Shown one piece after another: positions 9,770-19,140 of a DNA stretch of 64,000 nt (position 1 is its first letter; every line of letters begins with the position of its first letter). Under the pieces are notes generated by a model, which saw only the letters and a list, made by a program, of their open reading frames with translations, ran no database searches and had not been told where the DNA came from. Position numbers and translations under genes: made by a program. Source of the stretch: Calothrix anomala FACHB-343 (GTDB lineage Bacteria; Cyanobacteriota; Cyanobacteriia; Cyanobacteriales; Nostocaceae); contig NZ_JACJQG010000002.1 of assembly GCF_014696435.1 (NCBI RefSeq), positions 74,935 through 138,934 on the forward strand, read 5' to 3'.

Positions 9770-10603
9770 ATGATTAAAGAAATAACTCGTCGCAACTTTA
9801 TCGCAACTGCTAGCCTTGCTACAGGCTTTGCTTTAGCAGTACAGCCTGTGACAGCGAAAGTCATCACCACCGATTCTCAAGGATTAGTCGCAGGTGCGGT
9901 GAAAATTCCTGTAGCAGATGGAGAAATTCCCGCTTATAGAGCGCAACCAGCAAGGGGTGAGAATTTCCCGATTGTGCTGGTGATTCAAGAAATCTTTGGC
10001 GTACACGAGCATATTCAAGATATTACCCGCCGCTTTGCTAAGTTGGGATATTTAGCGATCGCACCGGAATTATTTGTCCGTCAGGGTGATGTGTCAAAAT
10101 TAAGCAATATTGACGAAATTCGCCCGATAGTAGCTAAAGTCCCCGATGCTCAGGTATTATCTGACTTAGATGCCACTGTAGCTTGGGCGGCAAAATCTGC
10201 CCAGGGAAACGCCCAGAGAGTTGGAATTACGGGTTTTTGCTGGGGTGGGCGAATTACTTGGTTATATGCAGCACATAATCCTCAAGTAAAAGCTGGTGTA
10301 GCTTGGTATGGCAGACTAGTAGGTAATGCAACAGAACTGCAACCCACGCATCCTGTAGATATTGCTGCAAAGCTCAAAGTTCCCGTACTTGGATTGTATG
10401 GCGGTAAGGATACAGGCATTACTTTAGATACAGTAGAGCAAATGCGCGATCGCTTAAAGTCTAGCAGTAGCAAATCGCAAATTATCGTCTACCCTGATGC
10501 ACCCCATGCCTTTTATGCAGATTATCGCCCTTCCTACCGGGAAAAAGAAGCAAAAGACGGTTGGAACCGCCTGCAAGCTTGGTTTAAGCAGCATGGGTTG
10601 TAA
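9770..10603 (+). CDS. Dienelactone hydrolase family protein with Tat signal
   Basis: 277 residues. The N-terminus [20 protein letters not shown] is a twin-arginine signal (R7-R8), so the protein is probably exported folded. The alpha/beta-hydrolase body carries the Cys-Asp-His triad typical of dienelactone hydrolases: nucleophile elbow GFCWGG (C157), D214 in GGKDTG and H246 in [12 protein letters not shown]. It hydrolyses ester or lactone bonds; the natural substrate in cyanobacteria is unknown. The ATG at 9770 fits the Tat motif. A cytosolic relative lies at 27554. Confidence 0.9.
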   Translation: MIKEITRRNFIATASLATGFALAVQPVTAKVITTDSQGLVAGAVKIPVADGEIPAYRAQPARGENFPIVLVIQEIFGVHEHIQDITRRFAKLGYLAIAPELFVRQGDVSKLSNIDEIRPIVAKVPDAQVLSDLDATVAWAAKSAQGNAQRVGITGFCWGGRITWLYAAHNPQVKAGVAWYGRLVGNATELQPTHPVDIAAKLKVPVLGLYGGKDTGITLDTVEQMRDRLKSSSSKSQIIVYPDAPHAFYADYRPSYREKEAKDGWNRLQAWFKQHGL

Positions 10604-11156
10604 AAACTGCTGAGTACATTAAGGGCACAATATGTTGTGCCCCTACCTATATAGTCAATTTTCCATCCCCGTGAGGGGTAAGAAATTCAATACAAGTATT
10701 CATTTGCGAGAGAGAAGATGCGATCGCCATTTTCCATCCCCTTTCGGATGCATCTGGCGAAGTCGGGGTAAGATCCGTCGCTTATCCCGAAATCTCGCCG
10801 TCACCCTTCTAGGGTGACGGCTAATCCTACAAAGCCCACCTTCGTGGGCTTCGCAGCGTGAGCCAGTGGCTTCCAGCCTGCGGGCGGTGTGTCGGGTAAG
10901 CGAGAGAACAGTTTATATCACGTTATTCTTACAGCTATTTTCAGGTAAATAGCACTAAGAATTCTTGACGATGAAATAGGCGATCGCACATTCAATCATT
11001 AGAGCGATCGCTTCTAGAATTCAAATAGTGTTGGCGACACATCAATATATTCTAGAGGGCATCGCAATGCCATGCCCCTACAATCTGTCACCTTCTTTTT
11101 TCAAATTGGGATAAAATCCAAAATCTAAAATCTAAAATCTAAAATCCAAAATTGCA
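10604..11156. repeat. Intergenic cluster of small palindromic repeats
   Basis: 553 bp without a credible gene. Visible units are a GGGCACAATATGTTGTGCCCC palindrome near 10621, CACCCTTCTAGGGTG near 10801, AAGCCCACCTTCGTGGGCTT near 10835, several HIP1 octamers (10720-11010) and an STRR tract of AAAATCTA/AAAATCCA units at 11113-11155. Confidence 0.75.
11113..11155. repeat. STRR tract, AAAATCTA/AAAATCCA units
   Basis: Six tandem units, shared in type with the sequence that bridges the deletion in the methyltransferase pseudogene (5640-5680). Confidence 0.85.
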
Positions 11157-12275
11157 TCACCGCTTGCGTTGTACATAGCTAACCCCATCCAGCCAAATCA
11201 CACTCTTGGGATCTTGCGGATCTGTAATCAGAATGCGCCGCTCGCTAGATTTATCATCGTAAGTAATGTACAGTGTTAACCCCTGAACGCGATAGGTACC
11301 GCGCTGATTGGGTGCGACGCTGTTGATAGCAACTGATTCGTTACTTGCACCTGCACCTTGACCGCGTAGAACTCGTCCATCGGGGAAAAAGCGATATTGT
11401 TGCCATGCTACCACGGAATCACTACCGCCAATCGCTACGTTTCCTGTACCGGAGATTGAGCGAAATAAGCCGTTAAGTTTGAAATTATCTGGTAATTTAG
11501 GATATGTCTTGGAGAAAGGTAAGGCTTTCCACTCGCCTTTGTTTGCTAGTTCTATTTTGCCACCTTGACGCCGCCAACGAGTCCATTCATCTGGGTTAGC
11601 GCGTTTGTGGGCTGCAATTCCACCCTTAAAAGCTAGCCCTTCCACATTAGTTAAAGCCTCACCGTTACGAAACAGTACTACAGGATAAATATCAGTAGTT
11701 AAAAAGCCACCAATACCCATTTTTGTCCGGGAATTGAAGCCAAAGCTATCAATCTGCTTGGCAATTTCGTTATTTCCTGGGGAAGTAACAGCTTCAGGTT
11801 TTTTAGCAGCCTGTTGCGGAGCTTTTTTCGGCGTTTTCGGTGGTTGACTTCCTGATGAAATGATTTGCGGCGATACTTTAGCAAATTGAGCATCGGGTAA
11901 TTGTGACAGGGATACAGCTATAGTACAAACATCAACATTGGCGCGTTGACTGGTAACTGGTTTAATAATTGCTTCTAAAGCTGTGTCTAGTTGTCGTTTT
12001 TGAGTAGGGTATTTATCAAATTCCGGTAAACGCGCGCGGATTTGGGCGACACCATTGGCTTTTTCCCAAGCTTGAACTTTAGCCGCATCCCCAGCATTAA
12101 AGCCGCTACCTTGCTGACATTGGGTAGCAAAGTAATCGAATGCTCTCACTACTAGCGCCGCCTTCATGAAGGCTTCACTTGTGATGTCAGGATTTTGCCC
12201 ATAGACAACCTGCACTCCAGCCAGTGACATTACCAAAGTCATAGCGATCGCATTTACTCGCATACAAACCCCCAT
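11157..12275 (-). CDS. Exported hypothetical protein, 372 residues
   Basis: The N-terminus (MRVNAIAMTLVMSLAGVQVV, ending before YGQ) is a good signal peptide, so the protein is probably periplasmic or outer. The start may be the ATG at 12275 or 12263. After a helical region (~30-150) and a Pro/Lys/Gln-rich linker (KTPKKAPQQAAKKPEAV) comes a C-terminal beta-rich domain ending in VQRKR, with a pattern (FFPDGRVLRG...GTYRVQG...LYITYDD) like lipocalin-type sensors of unknown role. No catalytic motif is seen. Confidence 0.65.
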   Translation of the reverse strand: MGVCMRVNAIAMTLVMSLAGVQVVYGQNPDITSEAFMKAALVVRAFDYFATQCQQGSGFNAGDAAKVQAWEKANGVAQIRARLPEFDKYPTQKRQLDTALEAIIKPVTSQRANVDVCTIAVSLSQLPDAQFAKVSPQIISSGSQPPKTPKKAPQQAAKKPEAVTSPGNNEIAKQIDSFGFNSRTKMGIGGFLTTDIYPVVLFRNGEALTNVEGLAFKGGIAAHKRANPDEWTRWRRQGGKIELANKGEWKALPFSKTYPKLPDNFKLNGLFRSISGTGNVAIGGSDSVVAWQQYRFFPDGRVLRGQGAGASNESVAINSVAPNQRGTYRVQGLTLYITYDDKSSERRILITDPQDPKSVIWLDGVSYVQRKR

Positions 12276-12564
12276 ATCATGACGTTAACGGTGGAATTAA
12301 ACGACAGTAGATATGTATAGCACCCACTCATGCAGATTATGTCAGTTATTCGCATCTTTACAGTTGTCAGTTGCTCTAGAATACAACAAATGATTAAGGG
12401 ACTTCCAAGTAAAAAAATATTCCATTACTATTGTTCACTGTTGACGGTTGACTGTTAACTGTGAACCGTCAACTGTCAACAGTCAACGTTTAACGGAATA
12501 ATTTATTTTTTGGAGTTCCCTAAAGTCAGAGAAATATCTTGTTTTAGCAAAGGTACGGAAATAA

Positions 12565-13821
12565 ATGATGAATCCACCTGCAAGCGCACAAGAAAAAACT
12601 CAGCTTGAGCAAACATCAAAACCACTGGTGCAAAAAGTTGCAATTATTGGTGCTGGGCTTGGGGGTTTGGCTGTAGCTGTAGCACTCCGCAAATTAGGGT
12701 ACAACGTCCAAGTATACGAAAAAGCACAAGATTTCCGTCCTGTCGGTGGTGGATTGGGTTTACTTCCCAATGGCTTGAATTTTCTCCAAGCGATCGCGCC
12801 TGAACTCGTTACATTAATTAAAAATTCAGGTTGTGAAGTAATTACAACCGTTTTGAAAAACAACCAAGGAGAAACAATTCGCACTAATCCTGCCAGCAGG
12901 TATCAGGATAAATACGGTCAGCCATTAGTAACTGTGTGGTGGTGGCATTTACAGCAAGTGCTTGCTTCTCAATTACCAGCTGATATTATTCATCTTCATC
13001 ATCGTTGTCTTGGTTTTCAACAAGATGATACTGGCGTAGAAATATATTTTGATAATGGTTCTGTGGTAAGTGCAGACTTATTGATTGGTGCTGATGGCAT
13101 TAATTCTGTCATTCGCGAAGTTTTAATTCAAGATGGCAAACCACGCTATTTAGAAAGCATGTCTTGGCGTGCTGTGATTAAATGCAATCAACAGGTGCTA
13201 AATCCCGGCGAACTCGGTTTTGTTAAAGGGAATCGAGATTTTATGTACCTGCTAAATGTTGGCGACGGTCATTTTGCTTGGTTGTATCGTCGCTTATCAT
13301 TAGATAATAGTCTTTCGGAAAATCCAGCTGCTGTAAAATCGCGGATTCTCTCTTACATAACCGATTGGGGAGAATCATTACGTGCATTAGTCGAAGCAAC
13401 ACCAGCCGAGCGAATTTTAGAAGGGCCAATTTGCGATCGCTTACCAGTAAATTCTTGGAGTCAAGGAAGAGTCACCTTGTTAGGTGATGCAGCTCATCCA
13501 ATGGCTCCAGCTTTAGGACAAGGCGCAAATAGCACTTTTGAAGATGCTTATGAACTAGCATATTCCTTATCTCAAGCATCGAGTTGGCAAACAGCCCTAG
13601 CTAACTACGAACAGCGCCGCATTCCCCGTACCCAAAGCATTCAAACCCGCAGCGCCATAGGTGAGATGCGCTATTACGAAACAGAAAGCGAAGCAGCAGC
13701 CAGACAAATGCAAGAGCAATCAGCCATCAGTAGAGAAGAATTTCAGGATTCCATATTCAGCTACAAACCACCTCAGGCGATCGCACTTCACGCAATTTTG
13801 GAGTCAGGATTTCAGTCCTGA
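12565..13821 (+). CDS. FAD-dependent aromatic-ring/zeaxanthin-epoxidase-like monooxygenase
   Basis: 418 residues. The Rossmann motif VAIIGAGLGGLAVAVALRK (from ~25) binds ADP of FAD. The DG motif LLIGADGINSVIRE and the GD motif VTLLGDAAHPMAPALGQGAN complete the three fingerprints of group A flavoprotein monooxygenases. A long, non-conserved N-terminus (MMNPPASAQEK) and C-terminal tail are extra. Family members hydroxylate aromatics such as salicylate or epoxidise carotenoids. No cofactor partner is adjacent and the substrate is open. Confidence 0.88.
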   Translation: MMNPPASAQEKTQLEQTSKPLVQKVAIIGAGLGGLAVAVALRKLGYNVQVYEKAQDFRPVGGGLGLLPNGLNFLQAIAPELVTLIKNSGCEVITTVLKNNQGETIRTNPASRYQDKYGQPLVTVWWWHLQQVLASQLPADIIHLHHRCLGFQQDDTGVEIYFDNGSVVSADLLIGADGINSVIREVLIQDGKPRYLESMSWRAVIKCNQQVLNPGELGFVKGNRDFMYLLNVGDGHFAWLYRRLSLDNSLSENPAAVKSRILSYITDWGESLRALVEATPAERILEGPICDRLPVNSWSQGRVTLLGDAAHPMAPALGQGANSTFEDAYELAYSLSQASSWQTALANYEQRRIPRTQSIQTRSAIGEMRYYETESEAAARQMQEQSAISREEFQDSIFSYKPPQAIALHAILESGFQS

Positions 13822-13901
13822 TTTGCGGACTAAAGCGACACATCTATCTATTCTAAAGGGCAATGCCTTGCCCATAGGTGTCAACTTAACGCAAAACCAT
13901 C

Positions 13902-14088
13902 TTACCGCAAGGAACTGAAGTTCCTTGCTAATAGCCAAAGTCATCTCAAGATGACTAAATATCCTCAAAATCTTGAGTCTACTTCAGTAGGGGCGGGTTC
14001 ACAGATATGCTCCAATAATTCACGACTATCTCGCTTAACCCGCCCCTACTTGGACTTTGGCCCTGAGAATTCATTCTCAGGCGGGCGA
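13902..14088. repeat. Composite intergenic repeat, copy A (interrupted)
   Basis: Matches 19361-19488 almost base for base from TACCGCAAGGAACTGAAG to CATTCTCAGGCGGGC. It contains stem-loop-like units (GGAACTGAAGTTCC, TCATCTCAAGATGA, GAGAATTCATTCTC). Copy A is about 59 bp longer because of a palindrome-bounded insertion at 13986-14050. Confidence 0.88.
13986..14050. mobile_element. Palindrome-bounded insertion nested in composite repeat A
   Basis: Bounded by a perfect 14-bp inverted repeat, AGTAGGGGCGGGTT (13986-13999) and AACCCGCCCCTACT (14037-14050). The sequence is absent at the equivalent point of copy B. Similar GGGGCGGG/CCCGCCCC units occur at 17841-17867 and 36262-36322. It is non-coding and MITE- or RIP-like; how it moves is unknown. 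Confidence 0.65.
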
Positions 14089-14457
14089 CGCTTGTACAGA
14101 GGTATTTTTAACTTACAGCTATTTTCAGGTAAATAAACCACGCTGTAGGGGCACGGCACCGACAATCTTTTGGTACATACAATAATTTTACTGTTGCCGT
14201 GCCCCTACGACAGATGTGGTTCAAATAGGTGAAAACTGCTGTAAGTTGACACCAATGGGCAATGCCTTGCCCATACAATCTGTCGCATTCTTGTTTCAAA
14301 TTGCTATTAGCTCCCCGACAATTTCATCTTTGATTGTCGGCAAATTCACTGATTACTCAATACTCAACTGTACTACCTCATTTAGTGAAAGTAGCAATGT
14401 CAGGAAATTGAAGACTTGCTACTATTTTTCCGTCGAGATTAATACCAGGTACATACC

Positions 14458-14703
14458 ATGACAGAATCAAACCGCATCAACAAAGATAAATTTACCTATC
14501 CTCGTAGCCGTTACTATGGGCAAGTAAAACCAGAGAATTTAGTATTTAATGCCAATCTCCAAGAATTTTCACACAAAGTTGGTTATATTTCCAGCCTCGA
14601 AACCAACGGTAAGCTTTCACCAGAGGAAGCTTACGAGCAGATTAAAACAGTGTGGAAGCAGTTAAAAAAATCCAAAAAGGAATTAGGAATTACAAGTAAG
14701 TAA
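14458..14703 (+). CDS. Small conserved cyanobacterial protein (DUF7219-like)
   Basis: 81 residues, highly charged and helical, with FTYPRSRYYGQVKPENL and LEAYEQIK-type helices (KLSPEEAYEQIKTVWKQLKK). From memory it matches a small family found beside or near nitrogen-related genes in cyanobacteria; that label is tentative. The ATG at 14458 is preceded by an ACCAGGTACATACC leader with AGG. No enzymatic motif is present. Confidence 0.65.
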   Translation: MTESNRINKDKFTYPRSRYYGQVKPENLVFNANLQEFSHKVGYISSLETNGKLSPEEAYEQIKTVWKQLKKSKKELGITSK

Positions 14704-14863
14704 AATTTCCTATTTCCCTCGATTACTGAACAATTTAAGTAAGTCAGCGTCAACAAACCAAACTATATTACAAAAAGTAAATAGACTTGAACTCCTTACC
14801 ATTGACAAATGACTAATGACTAATGACAGCCCTTGCCAGTTATATTTAATTACGCCGACCTAC

Positions 14864-15613
14864 TTACCAATATTGCAATGTTGGGCGAATGAGAATCTCA
14901 TTCACGTTGACACGTGGCGGTTGTGTCACAGCATAAGCGATCGCGGCAGCAATATCTTCACTTTCTAAAGGCGTCAGGGAACGACGGCGTTCTTCCATGT
15001 TTTGTTTAGCTACAGGATCGGAAATGCGATCGTTAATCTCTGTATTCACTAAGCCTGGTTCAATAATAGTTACGCGGATATGATCCTGGCAAACTTCTTG
15101 CCGCAAGGCTTCTGAAAAACCGTTCACGCCCCATTTAGTAGCGTTATATACACCAATTCCTGGCCTTGCCGTGCGCCCAGCTACCGATGAAATATTCACG
15201 ATATGCCCTGCACCTTGAGCTTTTAAAATTGGTAAGACCGCATGGGTAACATAAAGCAATCCCAACAAATTGAGATTAATCATATCCTTCCAATCGGCGG
15301 TATTTCCCCCATCAATAGCACCGATAGCTGCAATCCCTGCATTATTCACCAGGATATCTATCCGCCCAAATTCTGTTTTTGTCTTGTGGACTAAATTCTG
15401 TACTTGAGCTTCATCTGTAACATCAGTAATAATGGGTAGAGCTTTACCACCAGTGGTAGCAATTTTTTCTGCCAGGGCATTTAAGCGATCGCCTCTGCGC
15501 GCAGCCAATACCACTGTTGCACCTTCATTTGCTAGAGCTATGGCTGTAGCTTCGCCAATACCAGAAGAAGCCCCGGTAATAATTGCAACTTTGCCGTCTA
15601 ATTTATTTGTCAT
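14864..15613 (-). CDS. Classical short-chain dehydrogenase/reductase (SDR)
   Basis: 249 residues. The cofactor motif TGASSGIGEA (13-22), NNAG and the catalytic Y156-x-x-x-K160 pair (VYNATK) are complete, as is the active-site Ser region (IVNISSVAGR). An Arg-rich AARRGDR after strand 2 suggests NADP(H). The closest general type is the YdfG/clavaldehyde-dehydrogenase-like group acting on hydroxy acids or small alcohols. It starts 6 bp after the stop of the upstream O-methyltransferase, so the two form an operon. Confidence 0.92.
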   Translation of the reverse strand: MTNKLDGKVAIITGASSGIGEATAIALANEGATVVLAARRGDRLNALAEKIATTGGKALPIITDVTDEAQVQNLVHKTKTEFGRIDILVNNAGIAAIGAIDGGNTADWKDMINLNLLGLLYVTHAVLPILKAQGAGHIVNISSVAGRTARPGIGVYNATKWGVNGFSEALRQEVCQDHIRVTIIEPGLVNTEINDRISDPVAKQNMEERRRSLTPLESEDIAAAIAYAVTQPPRVNVNEILIRPTLQYW

Positions 15614-15619
15614 GATTAA

Positions 15620-16285
15620 TTAACGCTTAATTGCTAAAGTCAATCCATCGGCTATGGAAATCAAGCTTAAATCTATCCGCTCATCTTGATGCAGCTTGTG
15701 ATTAAACTCTCGAATCGCATTAGTAGCAGAGTCTTGCACATCTGCGTTTGCTGCTCGTCCAGACCAGAGTACGTTATCAACAGCAATCAATCCACCTGGT
15801 CTAATTAACTGTAACACTCTTTCGTAATAAGCATAATAGTTTTCCTTATCGGCATCAATAAAGGCAAAATCAAAGCTTCCTGCTTCACCTGCTGATAATA
15901 ATTTATCTAAAGTCTCCGTCGCTGGAGCTAATCGCAGGTCGATTTTATCTGCTACACCAGCTGCTTGCCAATAACGCCGAGCAATATCGGTAAATTCTTC
16001 ACTCACATCACAAGCAATGATTTTACCGTCAGCTGGTAACGATAAAGCAACGCTTAAAGAACTATAACCTGTGAAAACTCCTAACTCCAGAGTCTTCTTT
16101 GCGCCAATCAGCTTAACTAAAAAACCGAGAAACTGTCCTTGTTCCGGCGCTACCTGCATATTTGCTCTGGGATGACGCGCTGTCTCTTCCCGCAGTTTAA
16201 AGAGTAATTCTGGTTCGCGCAAAGAAATAGACAACAGATACTCATAAAGTTCGTTAGATAGATGCAGCGTTTTACTACGAGTCAT
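15620..16285 (-). CDS. Class I (caffeoyl-CoA type) O-methyltransferase
   Basis: 221 residues. KTLELGVFTGYSSLSVALSLP is SAM motif I of the Methyltransf_3 family. FDFAFIDADKENYYAYYERVL carries the metal-binding Asp residues (D-x-D and following DN in VDNVLWSGR). These enzymes methylate catechol-type hydroxyls with a divalent metal. It is the first gene of a two-gene operon with the SDR, suggesting successive modification of one small molecule. Relatives in some cyanobacteria act in mycosporine or phenolic pathways, but no such cluster is seen here. Confidence 0.92.
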   Translation of the reverse strand: MTRSKTLHLSNELYEYLLSISLREPELLFKLREETARHPRANMQVAPEQGQFLGFLVKLIGAKKTLELGVFTGYSSLSVALSLPADGKIIACDVSEEFTDIARRYWQAAGVADKIDLRLAPATETLDKLLSAGEAGSFDFAFIDADKENYYAYYERVLQLIRPGGLIAVDNVLWSGRAANADVQDSATNAIREFNHKLHQDERIDLSLISIADGLTLAIKR

Positions 16286-16438
16286 AGGGCTTTTGGGATT
16301 GTTACAGGCAATTTTCAGCCTTAGCTTAGTCGAATTAGGGAATTTTAAATTCTGGCATTGGGCTGATATAGTTTATAATGTACATTAAATCTATCGACTT
16401 AGAGTATTTTATTTTTTGCATTGAAGGAAGACAGCGAA

Positions 16439-16690
16439 ATGGCATTAGCCCAAAACATCAGTATCCCAGACAATCAAACAGTAAATCGCCCTTTATTCTC
16501 AAAGAAACCACTAGCGATCGCAGCCTTGTTACAGAAGCTATGGTGGCATACTAAAGGGTATACAACAGTTTTGGGTATGATGGTGCTAACCTTTGGCAGT
16601 TTGGGTTTTTTATACATCTATGTTTCCGCTAAGAAGTTAACCCAACTATCTCAGCATCATCCTGTTGTAGAAAAAAATGAATATAGATAA
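16439..16690 (+). CDS. Small single-TM protein upstream of PhnD-like binding protein
   Basis: 83 residues from the ATG at 16439. A basic N-terminal half (FSKKPLAIAALLQKLWWHTK) is followed by one strong membrane helix (TVLGMMVLTFGSLGFLYIYV) and a short polar tail. Its 3' end overlaps the next gene by 14 bp, indicating coupled translation. No family recognised. It could anchor or regulate its partner. Confidence 0.65.
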   Translation: MALAQNISIPDNQTVNRPLFSKKPLAIAALLQKLWWHTKGYTTVLGMMVLTFGSLGFLYIYVSAKKLTQLSQHHPVVEKNEYR

Positions 16691-17504
16691 AAGGTTAAGA
16701 ATTGTATCTTATCTAGCGCCTAATTGGTTCGGATTTTATCAAGCGATCGCAGCTTATTTAAGTCGGATTTTACCACTAGAAACCCAACTACAGCAAAGCG
16801 AAATCGATCCCTTAGAAGATCCACAGTTATTTCAAGACCAAATAGACCTAGCTTTTATTTGTGGCTTACCACTAATTCGCTATAGTCAAATAGTCTATCA
16901 CCAATTGCAGACATTAGTTGCACCTGTGATGGCATCATCACGCTATCACAACTTGCCGATTTACTATGCAGATGTCATCGTCAATGCTCGTAGTCGTATC
17001 CAGAGGTTTGCAGATTTATCGGGTAAAACATTTTGCTATAACGATGCAGGTTCTAACAGTGGTTACAATTTACTCTGTCATCGGTTACTTCAAGAAACAG
17101 ATCCGCAAAATTTCTTTGGTAAGACTATACAATCTGGCTTTCATCAGCGTTCAATTCGCTGGGTAGTGGAGGGATTAGCAGATTGTGCAGCCATTGACAG
17201 CGTGGTATTGGAACAGGAATTAGAAAACTCTCCCGAATTATCACAGCATTTGCGTGTGGTGGATGCTTTAGGCCCTTCTCCTATGCCACCGTTAGTAGTA
17301 GCACAGCGTTTAGGTATAGCTTTAATTGAACAAATGCGGTTAGCATTACTGCAACCCGATGCAGAGTTGCAAGCAGTGATGGCAGAATTTGGAGTTAAGC
17401 GTTTTGCTGCAGTTGAATTAGAAGATTATCAAATACTTAATCAAATTTATCGCACCCGCGCTTGTGTGAGCTTGTCTTCAATATCAGGGAATTCCAGAAA
17501 ATAA
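16677..17504 (+). CDS. PhnD-like periplasmic-binding-fold protein
   Basis: 275 residues of the PhnD/phosphonate-type substrate-binding fold: LDLAFICGLPLIRY-like first lobe, then FADLSGKTFCYNDAGSNSGY, the ligand-loop signature, and MPPLVVAQRL. A classical signal peptide is missing (MNIDKRLRIVSYLAPNW), so it may be cytoplasmic or held at the membrane through the preceding one-TM protein. No permease or ATPase genes follow. The ligand may be phosphite, phosphonate or an unrelated anion. Confidence 0.8.
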   Translation: MNIDKRLRIVSYLAPNWFGFYQAIAAYLSRILPLETQLQQSEIDPLEDPQLFQDQIDLAFICGLPLIRYSQIVYHQLQTLVAPVMASSRYHNLPIYYADVIVNARSRIQRFADLSGKTFCYNDAGSNSGYNLLCHRLLQETDPQNFFGKTIQSGFHQRSIRWVVEGLADCAAIDSVVLEQELENSPELSQHLRVVDALGPSPMPPLVVAQRLGIALIEQMRLALLQPDAELQAVMAEFGVKRFAAVELEDYQILNQIYRTRACVSLSSISGNSRK

Positions 17505-17889
17505 ATTATCCTATTTTCATAGCGACAGATTCTTTCTCCTCTGTGTCCTCTGCGTCCTCTGCGGTTTAAAAATTCTTTCTTGAACCGCAGAGACGCGGAG
17601 AGCACAGAGAGAAGAAATAAGGGACTTCCAAATAAAAAAAGGTGTTGCTGATTTATGGGATGATTTTTGTCTCACGCAAAGGCGAGGCAGCGCGTTGCGG
17701 GGGTTCCCCCCGTTGTAGCGACTGCCGTTGCAAAGGCGCAAAGAATTGACTTTCAGCTTTTTCCAGAAGTCTGAATTCATCTCGCAAATATGCAACGCCT
17801 AAAAAAATATTCCAATCATTAACTTACCAAACCCGCAACTCGTAGGGGCGGGGTTACCCCGCCCCTACTATCAACTCGGTACCTTGACA
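17505..17889. repeat. Intergenic inverted repeats
   Basis: 385 bp. A large imperfect inverted repeat (17531-17615) pairs CTCTGCGGTTTAA with TTGAACCGCAGAG and the flanking GTGTCCTCTGCG units. A GTAGGGGCGGGGTTACCCCGCCCCTAC palindrome, split here as its two halves, lies at 17841-17867. No credible gene. Confidence 0.75.
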
Positions 17890-19140
17890 CTAAGCTGTAA
17901 TCCCATAAATCCGATTCTGCTGTTGTGCCAAAAACAGAGCATCTTGATAAACTTGCTCAAACAATACTCGCTGTGCATGACTACCGCCAATTTCCTGGAG
18001 GCGCGACAAAACAGGTTTGAGTTCTGCAACTGTCCTATAAAAATCACCTTGAGCATGAGCTAGCATTCCTCTAGCTGCGGGGATTGCTACCTCTAACCAA
18101 CCTCTTCGGAGGAAAGGATTGATAGTCAAAGCATGATGTTGCATACTCTCTAACATCTGATTTGCTCGTTGATGATATCCAGCTTTGGCAAAGGCGTAGA
18201 CATAATGCAAATCTTGAAATGGTAATGCATGTTCGCCAATGCGGCTGTCAAGATAATTACTCATATCTTGCCAGCGATCGCCTACATTTACCCTGCGTAA
18301 TTCTAAACGCAATAACAACGAAATTGCCCCTACTTGGTCTTTAGGCGATTGTTTGTTTGCACGTTCCCAAACGTGAGTATCGTAAAGTTGCAGTACTTTT
18401 TGGTAGTTTTTTTGCTCTAAATAATACAGTGCAATATGCCACCAGTTATGAGTGTAGAGCATTGAATTGCTGTTTTCCCAAGTATCTGCAAAAGCCTCCA
18501 TCCAAGCTATACCCTCACTAACTCTTCCCTGAGTTTCCATTACGTGAGCGATCGCATGATGCGCCCAAGGATCGTATTTATTGAGAGCGATCGCTTGACG
18601 CGCTATTTTTTCTGCTGCATCCAGTTGGTGACATTGTTCTAAACCAAACGCCACCATCCCATATAAATAATGCTGTTCTAAATTACTTGGTAAAACTTTC
18701 TCGGCAATTTGTAATAATTTATCTTTATCGCCTATGTAAAAATAATGATATTGTCCCTGCTGTACCGAGATTAAATCATGGGGAAATTTATCGGTGATTT
18801 CTTCATGAAGTGCGATCGCCACATCAATCTGCTGATTTGCCCATGCTAAAATAGCCTGCACATATAAGCGTTCTCTCGTCGTTGTCTGAGCTAAATATTT
18901 TTGTGCAGCTTGCAGATATGGTTGTGCTTGCTTCCAAGCTTGACTATTTTCTTGACTCAAATAATAAGCTGCTGCATAACCATGAGCTAATGCACAAGTG
19001 GGATCGGCTGCAATAGCTTGCAAAATCGCTGTTTCTGCATCTCTGCCATAGCCAAGCGCTTGCTCGATAAAATTATTAATAGCCGCGATCGCTTTGGCTG
19101 AATCTGTCGTGACAATCAGTCCTTGTGCATCTTTGAGCAT
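17890..19140 (-). CDS. Tetratricopeptide-repeat protein
   Basis: 416 residues from the ATG at 19140 (MLKDAQGLIVTTDS); an upstream ATG at 19161 adds seven residues. It is all helical with TPR-like pairs (ALAHGYAAAYYLSQENSQAW; YDPWAHHAIAHVMETQGRVS). The arrangement matches the family of ~420-residue TPR proteins (TTC38-like) found in bacteria and eukaryotes. No signal peptide. It probably acts as a protein-binding scaffold; partners unknown. Confidence 0.8.
   Translation of the reverse strand: MLKDAQGLIVTTDSAKAIAAINNFIEQALGYGRDAETAILQAIAADPTCALAHGYAAAYYLSQENSQAWKQAQPYLQAAQKYLAQTTTRERLYVQAILAWANQQIDVAIALHEEITDKFPHDLISVQQGQYHYFYIGDKDKLLQIAEKVLPSNLEQHYLYGMVAFGLEQCHQLDAAEKIARQAIALNKYDPWAHHAIAHVMETQGRVSEGIAWMEAFADTWENSNSMLYTHNWWHIALYYLEQKNYQKVLQLYDTHVWERANKQSPKDQVGAISLLLRLELRRVNVGDRWQDMSNYLDSRIGEHALPFQDLHYVYAFAKAGYHQRANQMLESMQHHALTINPFLRRGWLEVAIPAARGMLAHAQGDFYRTVAELKPVLSRLQEIGGSHAQRVLFEQVYQDALFLAQQQNRIYGITA

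Larger units (their letters stand above)
13822..14457. other. Repeat-rich intergenic region
   Basis: 636 bp with no convincing gene. It holds composite repeat copy A (13902-14088), the palindromic insertion inside it, CTGTAGGGGCACGGCACC/GCCGTGCCCCTACGACAG arms near 14145 and 14195, and GTTGACACCAATGGGCAATGCC near 14238, a short repeat also found at 19523, 59648 and 59858. Confidence 0.75.

Noticed and set aside
10632..10817. 61-residue plus-strand frame
   Set aside because: Made entirely of palindromic repeat units.
13661..13918. 85-residue plus-strand frame at the end of the monooxygenase
   Set aside because: Overlaps the 3' end of the FAD monooxygenase in another frame and ends in the composite repeat.
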